A stretch of 26,721 bases of DNA. Source: an uncultured Clostridia bacterium (GTDB lineage: Bacteria > Bacillota > Clostridia > Peptostreptococcales > Anaerovoracaceae). The notes under the pieces are model-generated. The model was given only the letters and a program-made list of their open reading frames with translations, was not told the DNA's origin and ran no database searches. The translations under genes were made by a program, and so were the position numbers. The first letter of the stretch is position 1; each line of letters opens with the position of its first letter. Positions 7,820 through 15,146 of this stretch are shown piece after piece. The DNA lies in the NCBI GenBank assembly GCA_934256595.1, contig CAKQOW010000031.1:1-26721 (forward strand), in the 5' to 3' direction.

Positions 7820-8353
7820 TCATCCAAGCCCATATTCATTTATTATGCGCTCAGCCACTGTTTCCGGTGAAGCATTATCCATAAACAATTTGTTCTTTAC
7901 CTTATTAAAGCATTTTCCATACCAAAAGGCATCATCATACAACTCACTGATATAGTAATCCTTATGTGCATTTTTGTATTCATCATCCTTATAGATATTA
8001 TCGCTCTCATCACTGAAAACGAGTCTTTCAAATATATTTTCCGGTGAGTCCTGCAGTTCTATTGCCAGTACATCTTCTTTTTCAAGATGCCTCTCAAAAT
8101 TTTCAGGATAGGAAATCGGTGTTATACAGAAAACCATATTTCCTTCTGATTTCATTATCTTATCAATCACAAACCCCCGGGCTCTGTCTCTTTCATACAA
8201 TGTACCGATATGTACAAACTCTTCAAGGGTTATATTGTAATGTTTTTTAACTTCCTCATCAAGGTCATAAAAATCATATTTTAATTTATCTGCAAGGATT
8301 CTGCCTGCTGTTGTTTTGCCTACATTTGAAACTCAAAATAAAAGTATTTTCAT
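7820..8353 (-). pseudogene. P-loop kinase (shikimate kinase-like) interrupted by an in-frame TGA
   Basis: From the ATG at 8353, with GAGGTG 7-8 nt upstream, the frame reads MKILLF-stop-VSNVGKTTAGRILADKL and continues for about 170 more codons. The stop is TGA at 8333-8335, exactly where the first glycine of the P-loop GxSxxGKTT should be; GGA to TGA is a single change. Downstream are the YDLD (DxD) motif, a RARG helix and an ISELYDDAFWYGK region, so the fold is a shikimate/adenylate-kinase-like P-loop kinase of about 177 residues. The open part alone, from the ATG at 8200, lacks the P-loop. The substrate is not recognisable. It is the last gene of the methyltransferase-helicase run. A sequencing error at this one base would restore it. 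Confidence 0.75.
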
Positions 8354-8406
8354 TCATCACCTCTATATATAATCCACCTTAACCCGGTAATTTCCCAATC
8401 AAGGTA

Positions 8407-8817
8407 TCACTCCTTAAAACATACCTCTTCAAGAATCCTTGCCGCATCCTTAACACAGTCAGGGCAGCTTTTTAAAATCTTACCTGTATCAACGCCCTTT
8501 ATATCCCTGCAGGTAAGCGCTCCTGTTTCCTCTAAAAATCTGTCGCTTATCTCTCTGCTCACTTTGTATGTTGCACCTTTGCTTACAGGCTTGTCCAGAT
8601 CACCGCAGCTGCTCCGCATACCTGCTATGGCGCAGGCTCCCGTAACAGCACCGCAGGTACCATTCATACCGCCCATACCAAGTCCCATAGCTTCTGTAAC
8701 CTTGAACATTGTTTCTTCATCAATTCCTGCCAGATCACAGTATGCACATGCAACTGCCTGCGCACAGTTATATCCTTTTTTATGTCTTTCTGCTGCTTTG
8801 TTTACTCTTGATTCCAT
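8407..8817 (-). CDS. C_GCAxxG_C_C family protein
   Basis: A 136-residue cysteine-rich protein of the C_GCAxxG_C_C family (Pfam PF09719). The signature is plain: NCAQAV near residue 17, GGMNGTCGAVTGA around 48-60, then C-R-D-I-K-G near 103 and SCPDC at about 116-120. The cysteine pattern suggests metal or redox cofactor binding; members are often annotated as putative redox-active proteins and none has a firm role that I can name. AAAGGA lies about 10 nt upstream. It starts 26 bp after the helicase stop with no terminator between, so it is probably part of that operon. It is complete and of normal length. Confidence 0.9.
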   Translation of the reverse strand: MESRVNKAAERHKKGYNCAQAVACAYCDLAGIDEETMFKVTEAMGLGMGGMNGTCGAVTGACAIAGMRSSCGDLDKPVSKGATYKVSREISDRFLEETGALTCRDIKGVDTGKILKSCPDCVKDAARILEEVCFKE

Positions 8818-8843
8818 TGTATCAGTTCCTTTCTTCTTTTAAT

Positions 8844-11342
8844 TTAATCTGTCCCCTTATTTTCAATACCGCTGTAATATTCTTTCAGATCCTCTTCCAT
8901 CTGATTTCGTATTCTTTTAAAATCTTCGCTTTTCAGGCTGTTAAACAGTGCTGTATTCAGCGCAAGCTTGCCTAAATCCTTTGAGTAATACATAAATCTT
9001 TTTCTCTCGAATTTCTCAAACGGATTTGTCAGCATATTCTTTTTTACTGCCTTCCTGTCGCTCAGATATTCATATGTATACGGACAGGACGCTCTGTCAG
9101 CGGCAAGTCCTCTGTCCAGTCTGTCCGTATAAAAGGCTATATAGCCGTCAAGGACTTTATCTATTTCAGCCTCTCCTATACTGTTAAGATTATCAATCAG
9201 TGAAATCATAAACGGCATCTTGTATGATAAAGTATAATCTCTTTCTTCAAGGAAGTCAAAGAAATCTCTGTATATTGTAGTATCATCGTGAACAGGAATA
9301 TTGAGTTCCCTGCGTATAGCGGCTGCATCCTCAGGGCTGAAAAGATATATGTTTTTGCTTCCGAAAGGCAGTGCTGCCGTAGGTATAATCTTTTTCTTTT
9401 TAATCCACGAATTTACCGTACCTGTGCTTACAAAAAATTCTCTTGCAAGCTGCTCAACACTGAAACAGTCCCCGAATTTATCATCAAAACTGTCTATGTC
9501 TATTTCCGTAATCTTGTTTACATATTCGTGTATGCCGTCAATTTCAATAAGTTCTCCCTGCGCAAAGTTTCTCTTTGTAACAGGCGCAAACGGCACATAC
9601 AGGGCATTCTGAAAGATTGAATGCATTGAGCAGGGCTTCACCATTGCTCCGTATTCATCTACCACATCAATAATATATACATCTGATTTCTTTTCTGTCT
9701 TTCGCAGGCCTCTGCCCACCTGCTGCAGATAAAGCACCTTTGAAAGAGTCGGCCTTGCCATAACTATTATTCCAAGTTCAGGATAATCCCATCCCTCTGA
9801 TATCATACTGCAGGCACACAGGAATCTTATCTTTTTATCTTTGAAATCAGACATTATCTGCTCTGTGTTTTTCTCTCTGCTTGAGTAGGCTGCCGCACTT
9901 ATTCCCTTATCATTAAGCAGCCTTGCCATCTCTCTTGTATGTGCTGTATTGACGCAGAATACAAGCCCCTGCTTACTGCCTGCCTCACCGTCTTTGAAAT
10001 ATTTCTCAATAACATCGGCTATGAGTTCATTTCTTGATACCACCCTTATATTCTTTTCAAGGTCTGCATTGACATATTCTCTGCCGTTTACTCTCACGCT
10101 GCTCAAATCTATGTTTGACTCTACTCTGTAGACTCTTGCCTGCGCAATTATTCCCTGTTCCATTGCGCTCTGAAGCGACAGACCGGTCCTGTATGAGCCG
10201 AATACGCTTTCAAGTTTTTTGCGGTCAGGTCTCTGATCCGTAGCAGTAATTCCTATCATAAATTCAGGTGTAAAATGCTGTATAACGCGTTTCAGTACGG
10301 GCGCTACGGCGTGATGAGCCTCGTCTATTACTATATAGTTATAATAGTCATTACTAAAGCGGCTGTAGTTCCTTGACATATATGCAAAGGTAACCACATC
10401 TATATGTTCCTCATATTCCGGCAGAGAAGCTGTTATACGTTCCTTCCAGTCGCTGACTATATTAATGTTTGGTGCCATTACAAGTACCTGCAGGGAAGTT
10501 CTTCCCTTTGCAAATACTTTAATATCCTCTTCAACTATCTTAGATTTGCCGCTTGCAGTAGGCAGCACAACCAGAAATGCTTTTTTGCCCTGTTTGCGTG
10601 AAACCGCTATTTCTTCAAGGCAGTTTTCCTGATGCTCATACAAAGCAACCTCTCTGGCTGCTATGAGTCCGCTTGCTTCAAAACTGTCGCAGCTGTCGCC
10701 TATAAAGGTACGGATATCATCTTCCATTTTATCTTTAAACCGGCAGTCCTCTGTAGAAAACCTGTACAGTCTGATATTCCATTTCGTACAAAGATTCTGC
10801 TTGTAAAGCTGTCTGCGGTATCTGTCAGCCCCTATGATCTGAGGGTGATGATAAGTTACTCCGTTTTCCTCTACAGCTATATTTCCTGAGGCTGTGCTGA
10901 TATAGTAGTCAAGAAAATAGTTGTTTCCCTCGAAATCCGATATGCTGTATTCCCTGTTCAGATACTTAATACTGTCAGCGCCGTATACGGCTGTGAAGCT
11001 GTCTTCAAACAGCATTTCAAGAGGTGAAGGCTCAGCAGTATCACCTCTGTCAGGTGCTTTGGCATCAAAGTCCTCTCCATCAGGCTGATGACTTTCGTAT
11101 ATAACGGCCTGCTTTATATCCTCTGCCAGAAATCTGTATACCTTGTTATAGGCTTTCATATATGCGTTCTGTTTTTCGGTAATCAGAGAATAAGGAAAAG
11201 CAGCCTTATCATCATTCACTCTGCATATATCATAGTCAATGATAACGGCTGTACCTCCCTTAACATAATATTCACTTCTGCCGCCGTTTGAATATGTACA
11301 GCTCTCAGCCAGTTCATATCCCTCGTTTTTCAGATTTGCCAT
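8844..11342 (-). CDS. DEAD/DEAH helicase with N-terminal Vsr/DUF559-like nuclease domain
   Basis: An 832-residue superfamily 2 helicase with extra ends. Around residues 140-200 is a Vsr/DUF559-like endonuclease pattern: FLDYY (D145), AVEENG (E158), TYHH, then DRYRRQL and IRLYRFS. This matches the usual D...ExDG-yH...R..R order, although the second acidic position is N160. The helicase core follows: TASGKS (K266), DEAH (D340), TATDQRPDR and QQVGRGLRK. Near residues 640-700 a helix-turn-helix (SVEQLAREFFVSTGTVNSWI) precedes an uncharacterised C-terminal region. It starts 2 bp after the methyltransferase stop. A nuclease-helicase beside a methyltransferase resembles a restriction-type arrangement, but this methyltransferase is not of a known DNA-modifying type, so a defence role is inference. 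Confidence 0.9.
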   Translation of the reverse strand: MANLKNEGYELAESCTYSNGGRSEYYVKGGTAVIIDYDICRVNDDKAAFPYSLITEKQNAYMKAYNKVYRFLAEDIKQAVIYESHQPDGEDFDAKAPDRGDTAEPSPLEMLFEDSFTAVYGADSIKYLNREYSISDFEGNNYFLDYYISTASGNIAVEENGVTYHHPQIIGADRYRRQLYKQNLCTKWNIRLYRFSTEDCRFKDKMEDDIRTFIGDSCDSFEASGLIAAREVALYEHQENCLEEIAVSRKQGKKAFLVVLPTASGKSKIVEEDIKVFAKGRTSLQVLVMAPNINIVSDWKERITASLPEYEEHIDVVTFAYMSRNYSRFSNDYYNYIVIDEAHHAVAPVLKRVIQHFTPEFMIGITATDQRPDRKKLESVFGSYRTGLSLQSAMEQGIIAQARVYRVESNIDLSSVRVNGREYVNADLEKNIRVVSRNELIADVIEKYFKDGEAGSKQGLVFCVNTAHTREMARLLNDKGISAAAYSSREKNTEQIMSDFKDKKIRFLCACSMISEGWDYPELGIIVMARPTLSKVLYLQQVGRGLRKTEKKSDVYIIDVVDEYGAMVKPCSMHSIFQNALYVPFAPVTKRNFAQGELIEIDGIHEYVNKITEIDIDSFDDKFGDCFSVEQLAREFFVSTGTVNSWIKKKKIIPTAALPFGSKNIYLFSPEDAAAIRRELNIPVHDDTTIYRDFFDFLEERDYTLSYKMPFMISLIDNLNSIGEAEIDKVLDGYIAFYTDRLDRGLAADRASCPYTYEYLSDRKAVKKNMLTNPFEKFERKRFMYYSKDLGKLALNTALFNSLKSEDFKRIRNQMEEDLKEYYSGIENKGTD

Positions 11343-11344
11343 AA

Positions 11345-11938
11345 TCAGTCTCTTTTATTTTTAACAGCTATAACATTAAACCATTTCTCATTTTCACGCC
11401 CTGCCCTGACATCACCTGTAATCCATATCTTTCGGGTTACAAGCTCCTTGTTAAGGTTCATTAAGGCTTCCCATCTTGCCTCATTCATATCAGTATAGTA
11501 TCTGCCGTTTCTGTCTCCTTCAAAATCTCCGTATTTAAAAGAAGCATAAAAAAACCCACCTTGTTTAAGTGATTTAATTATCCTGTCTATCACATCAGGA
11601 AGCTCACTGTGTTTAAGGTGAAGTATACTGGCGCAGGCCCACACACCATCATAGCTACCCTGCTCATCGAGCTCCTGAAACAGCATATGTTTTACAGGTA
11701 TGCCAAGATACTCTGATGTCATTTCACAGAGTTTTTCTGATCCGTCTGCCGGAGTCACATTATATCCCATTTTCATAAATGTCATTGAGTCACGCCCGGA
11801 GCCGCAGCCCAGATCTAAAATATCTGAACAAGGTGGCAGATATGATACAAATTCTTTCTGTATATCGCTGAATTCAACATCTTTAGTATCACAGATGAAT
11901 AATTCAGCATTGTTGTTGTAGTAATCTAATGTAATCAT
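11345..11938 (-). CDS. Class I SAM-dependent methyltransferase
   Basis: A 197-residue Rossmann methyltransferase. Motif I is ILDLGCGSGRDS (residues 40-51), followed by an acidic loop (PADGS), WACASILHL as motif IV, and LKQGGFFYASFKYG as motif V/VI. No NPPY or PCQ motif of DNA methylases is present, which points to a small-molecule, RNA or protein substrate. Similar short methyltransferases (SFKYG-x5-GR, FTD-type ending) are widespread in Firmicutes and often sit beside helicases. GAGGAAAA lies 6-8 nt before the ATG. The helicase begins 2 bp after its stop, so they are cotranscribed and probably act together. First gene of the operon, with a strong promoter at 11995-12023. Confidence 0.92.
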   Translation of the reverse strand: MITLDYYNNNAELFICDTKDVEFSDIQKEFVSYLPPCSDILDLGCGSGRDSMTFMKMGYNVTPADGSEKLCEMTSEYLGIPVKHMLFQELDEQGSYDGVWACASILHLKHSELPDVIDRIIKSLKQGGFFYASFKYGDFEGDRNGRYYTDMNEARWEALMNLNKELVTRKIWITGDVRAGRENEKWFNVIAVKNKRD

Positions 11939-11994
11939 TTGGTTTTCCTCAGTTAATAGACTTATTCATTACCTTTTACAAAATATTTACATAC

Positions 11995-12023
11995 ATTATA
12001 CCCCTATATACTAAAATATTCAA
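11995..12023 (-). promoter_or_regulatory. Promoter of the methyltransferase-helicase operon
   Basis: TTGAAT (12018-12023), 17 bp, TATAAT (11995-12000), about 57 nt before the methyltransferase ATG. Confidence 0.8.
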
Positions 12024-12055
12024 GTTTTTACCCTCATTGTTCCAGTTGTTTCCCT

Positions 12056-12397
12056 ATCCCTACAGATCAAAAAACTCATTCAGTATAAACAGATCAAACA
12101 AATCCTCATCATCCTGCTTCCTTTTGGCCTCTGCTTCATCCTCAATCTCTACATTAATCAGGATATTATCCTCACAGTTCCCTCTCTTGTCATCATATTC
12201 ACACATAACAATCCTCCTCATTGCCCGGACAATATTAATCACTGCCGGTTTATGTGACATTGTGTTACAATTTTCGACATTAACCTTCATCTCTCAGGAA
12301 TTTTACAATCATACTCCTCTACACGCCTCTTATCACCCTGTCTGTTCCGGCTGCTGTAAATATAATATCATAATCAATGTACTTAAAAAGGTGCATT
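12056..12397 (-). repeat. 342-bp direct repeat, copy 1
   Basis: Identical to 15145-15486 apart from one base (12066 A against 15155 G); both copies have the same orientation. It holds a 48-residue ORF, about 190 nt of leader and one arm of a terminator. Copy 1 also shares its outer flank (12038-12055) with the truncated third copy at 13793. Confidence 0.97.
12060..12206 (-). CDS. Small acidic protein, 48 aa (copy 1)
   Basis: Not recognised. The frame is open from an ATG at 12290 (76 aa), but I chose the ATG at 12206: a perfect AGGAGG sits 6 nt upstream, while the first ATG has no comparable site. The product is 48 residues and strongly acidic: MCEYDD start, a VEIEDEAEA stretch, then the C-terminal DDEDLFDLFILNEFFDL, rich in D, E, F and L. 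There is no membrane segment and no metal-binding motif (two cysteines only). The gene is 342-bp-repeat cargo and is identical in copy 2 up to the stop region; the third copy keeps only the last residues (HEFFDL). Upstream, TTGTAACA-caa-TGTCACA at about 12258-12275 forms a near-palindrome that could be an operator. Perfect RBS plus duplication support a real gene. Confidence 0.6.
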   Translation of the reverse strand: MCEYDDKRGNCEDNILINVEIEDEAEAKRKQDDEDLFDLFILNEFFDL

Positions 12398-12413
12398 CCA
12401 AAAGAAATACACC
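12385..12413 (-). terminator. Terminator ahead of repeat copy 1
   Basis: On the minus strand GGTGTATT and AATGCACC (12406-12413 and 12390-12397) pair with one G-U, followed by TTTTT. It would end transcripts from the Rpn gene. The second arm and T-run are part of the repeat. Confidence 0.6.
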
Positions 12414-12515
12414 CTAATCCCGATTTTTAATTAACGCAGGTCAATACAAACCGGCGCACCGCAGTTCAGTTCACTGCTGATAGGCCTCTCTGGAGAAACA
12501 CCCTGACTAATGCAG
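12414..12515. other. Unassigned spacer
   Basis: No gene recognised. On the minus strand one frame stays open for about 31 codons, with NCGAPVCIDLR before a stop, but it has no start and I cannot place it in a family. Confidence 0.3.
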
Positions 12516-12707
12516 TTATAAGCTGTCTATTTCCTCTTTAGTCAGTCCTGAAACCTTAATTATGGTTTCTATATCAATATTCTCAGACCTCATCGCCTTA
12601 GCCATATCCAATTTTTCTGCAGCTCTACCGGAAACCTCGCCCTCTGCAAGACCTTCCTCTTTTGCTTCAGCAATCATATATTCCAATGTCACCAGCTTCT
12701 CCCTCCA
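12516..12707 (-). pseudogene. Detached C-terminal tail of the Rpn gene (other frame)
   Basis: The frame reads WREKLVTLEYMIAEAKEEG, continues with EGEVSGRAAEKLDMAKAM, and ends IIKVSGLTKEEIDSL. This is the typical tail of Rpn/PDDEXK_2 proteins (charged coiled coil, then the 'xxGLTxEEI' finish). It lies 20 nt beyond the Rpn stop in a different frame and has no start of its own, so a small insertion or deletion near 12708-12730 has probably separated it from the body. Confidence 0.65.
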
Positions 12708-12727
12708 TTATGACCTAACCCAATGAG

Positions 12728-13498
12728 CTATGCGAATTGCTGGTAGGTCAAATACAGCAACTGCAGAGCTTTAGCTCGTGGCAGTTTTTCAGTTTCCTTT
12801 GTGTTATATTTTTTAACACGCTCATCAATACCTTCAATCAGTTTGTTTCCTACCTTGGTCGGATCATTTATATATGCATAAAATGCCCTCAGCTTCTCCG
12901 GCACCTTGTCCGGAGAGCATTTTGTGTTCAACAATATTTTACTTGTCCCGTCATTAAAATGCAAGTCATTCTTGCGAATATAGCTTTCTACAACATACAT
13001 AGGTTCGCCAAGCCCCAGATAGTCAAATGTGCAGATGAATACCACATAGGTGTTTTTAAGATCTTTGAATTTGCCGCCTTTTTCAAGGCAGTCAATATCC
13101 ATAAGAGCCTGATAATACCTGCTTCTTTTTTCAAGATCATGCTTATTGGTTGTCTGCATTTCAATATCAATCCATTTATCTGCAGTTTTCACATATGCGT
13201 CAAACCTGACTCCCCGCATATCTTTACCGAAATCAAGACATGCCTGCAGCGCTATCTCAAGCTCATCTTTTTCGTTTTTTTCATCAGGCGAAGAATTCTC
13301 TGACGTTGCTATTTTCACCTCGCCTATTTCCTCATTAGGAATTATTAGTTCTGCAATTCCTTTGCAGATATCAGGATCCCTCATTACCAGCGCAAAGATG
13401 AAATCGTTTGTAAAAGGTATTAACTCTTCCTTGTTCTGTGCGCTTTCATTTTGTTTTTTCTTAATTCGTTTTTTCTCAATCCGCTTCTTCTTACTCAT
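12728..13498 (-). CDS. Rpn-family recombination-promoting nuclease / putative transposase (C-terminus frameshifted)
   Basis: A 256-residue protein of the Rpn/PDDEXK_2 family (PF12784). A lysine-rich start (KKKRIEKKRIKKK) precedes the family opening FTNDFIFALVMRDPDICKGIAELII. The PD-(D/E)XK core is GVRFDAYVKTADKWIDIEMQ (catalytic D, then D-x-E-x-Q), followed by the RSRYYQALMD helix and the NTYVVFICTFDYLGLGEPMY segment. AAGGAG lies 6 nt upstream. The ORF stops after LLYLTYQQFA, while the expected tail continues in another frame (12516-12707), so the protein lacks its charged C-terminal part. Family members are Mg-dependent DNA endonucleases that can stimulate recombination in E. coli. The nuclease core is intact. 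A structured terminator-like leader lies between its promoter and start. Confidence 0.88.
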   Translation of the reverse strand: MSKKKRIEKKRIKKKQNESAQNKEELIPFTNDFIFALVMRDPDICKGIAELIIPNEEIGEVKIATSENSSPDEKNEKDELEIALQACLDFGKDMRGVRFDAYVKTADKWIDIEMQTTNKHDLEKRSRYYQALMDIDCLEKGGKFKDLKNTYVVFICTFDYLGLGEPMYVVESYIRKNDLHFNDGTSKILLNTKCSPDKVPEKLRAFYAYINDPTKVGNKLIEGIDERVKKYNTKETEKLPRAKALQLLYLTYQQFA

Positions 13499-13529
13499 TT
13501 TTTCTCCTTTTCCTTAGTTTTTAGAAAGC

Positions 13530-13596
13530 AAAAAACGCACAGTAAAAAACCGTCTAAGCTGAAAATTAATTCAGCCTAAACGGCTTATCTGTGCGT
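13530..13596 (-). terminator. Nested double terminator / attenuator in the Rpn leader
   Basis: Minus-strand RNA: ACGCACAG, CCGT and GCTGAA pair in order with TTCAGC, ACGG and CTGTGCGT around an AATTAA-type loop. The inner hairpin (13550-13583) is followed by TTTTTT (13544-13549). The outer one (13535-13596) is followed by a second T-run (13530-13534). Both lie after the promoter and before the Rpn RBS, so they could attenuate Rpn expression or end a short RNA. Confidence 0.75.
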
Positions 13597-13619
13597 CTTT
13601 ACAATTTTTCTATGCTACC

Positions 13620-13648
13620 ATTCTAGCACACCCCGTTTTTACAGTCAA
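13620..13648 (-). promoter_or_regulatory. Promoter of the Rpn gene
   Basis: TTGACT (13643-13648), 17 bp, TAGAAT (13620-13625). Transcription would start near 13613, leaving a leader of about 115 nt that contains the nested hairpins. Confidence 0.8.
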
Positions 13649-13792
13649 TTCCTTTTTTAATTTTTTCTGTAATTTCATTGATCCGTTGATATTTAAACAT
13701 TTACAGCATACCACTTGACAAAAAACGAAACCCTGAAATCAGTAAAAGTTTTTCTATTAATTTAATCCACCTAAAAGCGGAAGCAGCCTCCC

Positions 13793-13840
13793 TGTTCCGG
13801 TTGTTTCCCTATCGCTACAAGTCAAAAAACTCATGCAGTT
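13793..13840 (-). repeat. Truncated third copy of the repeat
   Basis: About 46 nt match 12038-12085 with a few substitutions: TGTTCC-GTTGTTTCCCTATC, then CTACA, then TCAAAAAACTCAT-CAG. It keeps only the last codons of the small acidic ORF (LHEFFDL-stop). Together with the LPD and hsdM fragments it shows repeated rearrangement here. Between 13649 and 13792 I see nothing else. Confidence 0.75.
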
Positions 13841-13862
13841 TTTTAATTATCAGCCCCTTCGA

Positions 13863-13964
13863 TTAAGTTTGGTTACCCAAACGCTTAGAAAAAGCTGTTA
13901 AGTATATTGAAAGAATAAGTGTTATTGAAAATAATATGATTCTTAATAACAATCTCATATTCAT
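13863..13964 (-). CDS. Possible small hydrophobic peptide, 33 aa
   Basis: Starts 4 nt after the KilA-N stop: 33 codons with a basic start (MNMRLLLR), one membrane-spanning stretch (IILFSITLILSIYLTAF) and a polar tail SKRLGNQT. There is no clear RBS apart from coupling to KilA-N. It may be a real single-span peptide or the truncated start of a small integrated-element membrane protein; not recognised with confidence. Confidence 0.3.
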   Translation of the reverse strand: MNMRLLLRIILFSITLILSIYLTAFSKRLGNQT

Positions 13965-13968
13965 GACA

Positions 13969-14817
13969 TTACTTGTTTTTATCTTCTAATCTATTTAAAA
14001 CTTCATGATTTAACTTGTTAAGTGATGTGAGTTGTGTTCTGGCCAGACTTCTTAATTCAATCATTCTATCTTTTTGACTTAAACCTTTACTGATTAAAAC
14101 AGCATTATAACTTTCCATATTAGCCAGAACTAAAAGTTCGTTTAGGCTTGCATAATCTCGTACATTGCCTTTTAAATCCGGATTTTCATCACGCCACTGT
14201 TTCGCTCTTTTATTAAACAAAGCAACATTTAACATATCTGCTTCACTTGCATATTTGTATGCTAACTGCTCATTTGTTAGATCTTTTAATAAATATTCTT
14301 TAATTGCATCAGTATGAATCTTATAGTTAATCTTTGAAATTTCTCTGTTTAAGTTCCAGCCAAGCGACAATTTAGAATTTTCATCTTCTTTTAGTCTTTG
14401 ATAATCTTTAATAATATATAGTTCAAACTCAGCTGAAATCCATGAAGCAAATTTAAAAGCTATATCTTTATGGGCGAATGTGCCGCCACCTCTTCCGACT
14501 TTGACAAATAGACCTGTCGCGTTAGTGCTTTCTGTCCATTTCTTTGGAGATAATGTAAAAGCATTACTACCTGCTTCTTGTAAAAACCCCTCGAATTCGA
14601 TGGGTTTAAATTCTGGATTGTTTAATTGCTCCCATATACCCAAATATTCTATGGTGTTATAGTTTCTCATCCAATTTGCAACAACTACATTAGGCTCTTC
14701 AGAATTTTTATATCTTGCAATATCTGTCAAACTAATATAATCATTCTTGAAGTCTTCTGTGTAAACTTGAATTTCAACACCTTTTGCTTCTATAGTATCC
14801 TTTTTAATTTTAGACAT
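13969..14817 (-). CDS. KilA-N domain protein
   Basis: A 282-residue KilA-N domain protein. The N-terminal half is the DNA-binding KilA-N domain: ISLTDIARY, WMRNYNTIEYLGIWE, TGLFVKVGRGGGTFAHKDIAFKFASWIS, then the F-x-x-Y-I-I-K-D-Y end. The C-terminal half is helical (LSLGWNLNREISKINYKIHTDAIKEYL) and of unknown role. The RBS is a strong AAAGGAGG 9 nt upstream. Base composition is more AT-rich than its neighbours, as expected for a transferred gene. KilA-N proteins of this length are common accessory genes inside type I restriction-modification loci. The sequence immediately upstream is a decayed hsdM (14876-15146), so this gene is most simply the surviving part of such a locus. No hsdS or hsdR is present in the window. 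Confidence 0.9.
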   Translation of the reverse strand: MSKIKKDTIEAKGVEIQVYTEDFKNDYISLTDIARYKNSEEPNVVVANWMRNYNTIEYLGIWEQLNNPEFKPIEFEGFLQEAGSNAFTLSPKKWTESTNATGLFVKVGRGGGTFAHKDIAFKFASWISAEFELYIIKDYQRLKEDENSKLSLGWNLNREISKINYKIHTDAIKEYLLKDLTNEQLAYKYASEADMLNVALFNKRAKQWRDENPDLKGNVRDYASLNELLVLANMESYNAVLISKGLSQKDRMIELRSLARTQLTSLNKLNHEVLNRLEDKNK

Positions 14818-14863
14818 ATCGGCTCCTCCTTTGGTGTGATGTGCCGGTTACAACAAATATTAT

Positions 14864-14891
14864 ATAATAGCAACTCTAAACAGTACACCAA
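14864..14891 (-). promoter_or_regulatory. Possible promoter for the KilA-N gene
   Basis: TTGGTG (14886-14891), 16 bp, TATTAT (14864-14869), with an overlapping TATAAT at 14859-14864. It lies at the end of the hsdM relic and could have arisen after that gene decayed. Confidence 0.4.
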
Positions 14892-15146
14892 CTATATTTT
14901 TCAGTTTTTAACTTTGGTACAAGTTCAAAATCCCTTATATTTCCCAGACTGTTTGCCACTGTCACTATTATGACACAACACCCGCGGCAGAGATCATAAA
15001 CTCTACAATTCTCAAGTAGTTTAAGTACCTCGACTATGGTTTTTACAATACTGGCAGAAGTCCTGATTTGCATAATTTTTAAGCAAAATATTTTTCAAGG
15101 TTTTGTTTTTGGCTTCAATTTCCCGCATTGCGTAGTCAATAGTCAT
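14876..15146 (-). pseudogene. hsdM: hsdM relic (type I restriction DNA methylase fragment)
   Basis: Two overlapping frames give HsdM sequence in the right order. The first, from 15146, reads AMREIEAKNKTLKNIL then KNYA, matching the family's 'DDAMRxIExxNPxLKGVLPKNYARPxLD' region, and stops at 15030. The second, covering 14876 to about 15060, reads SASIVKTIVEVLK, ENCRVYD, LCRGCC and LGNIRDF. These correspond to 'FYTPxSIVKTxVEVL...RVYDPCCGSGGMFV...GNIxDISV', that is, the SAM-binding start of the N6-adenine methylase domain. About 100 residues between the two blocks and the NPPF region are deleted. The start abuts the end of repeat copy 2. It is non-functional, and its position upstream of KilA-N fits a former type I restriction-modification locus. 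Confidence 0.85.

Noticed and set aside
8333..8335. TGA in the kinase gene read as selenocysteine or tryptophan
   Set aside because: The position aligns with a glycine of the P-loop, no selenocysteine-type hairpin is evident after it, and other genes here use TGA as a normal stop (NUDIX, AbiEi, HK).
11345..11938. Methyltransferase as a DNA-modification enzyme of a restriction system
   Set aside because: It has only a general Rossmann core without NPPY, DPPY or PCQ motifs or a target-recognition domain.
12060..12290. 76-aa reading of the repeat-encoded ORF
   Set aside because: The internal ATG at 12206 has a perfect AGGAGG at ideal spacing and the upstream ATG has none.
14876..15073. 65-aa ORF as a new hypothetical protein
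   Set aside because: Its sequence matches the HsdM catalytic start and continues the neighbouring frame, so it is a relic, not a gene.
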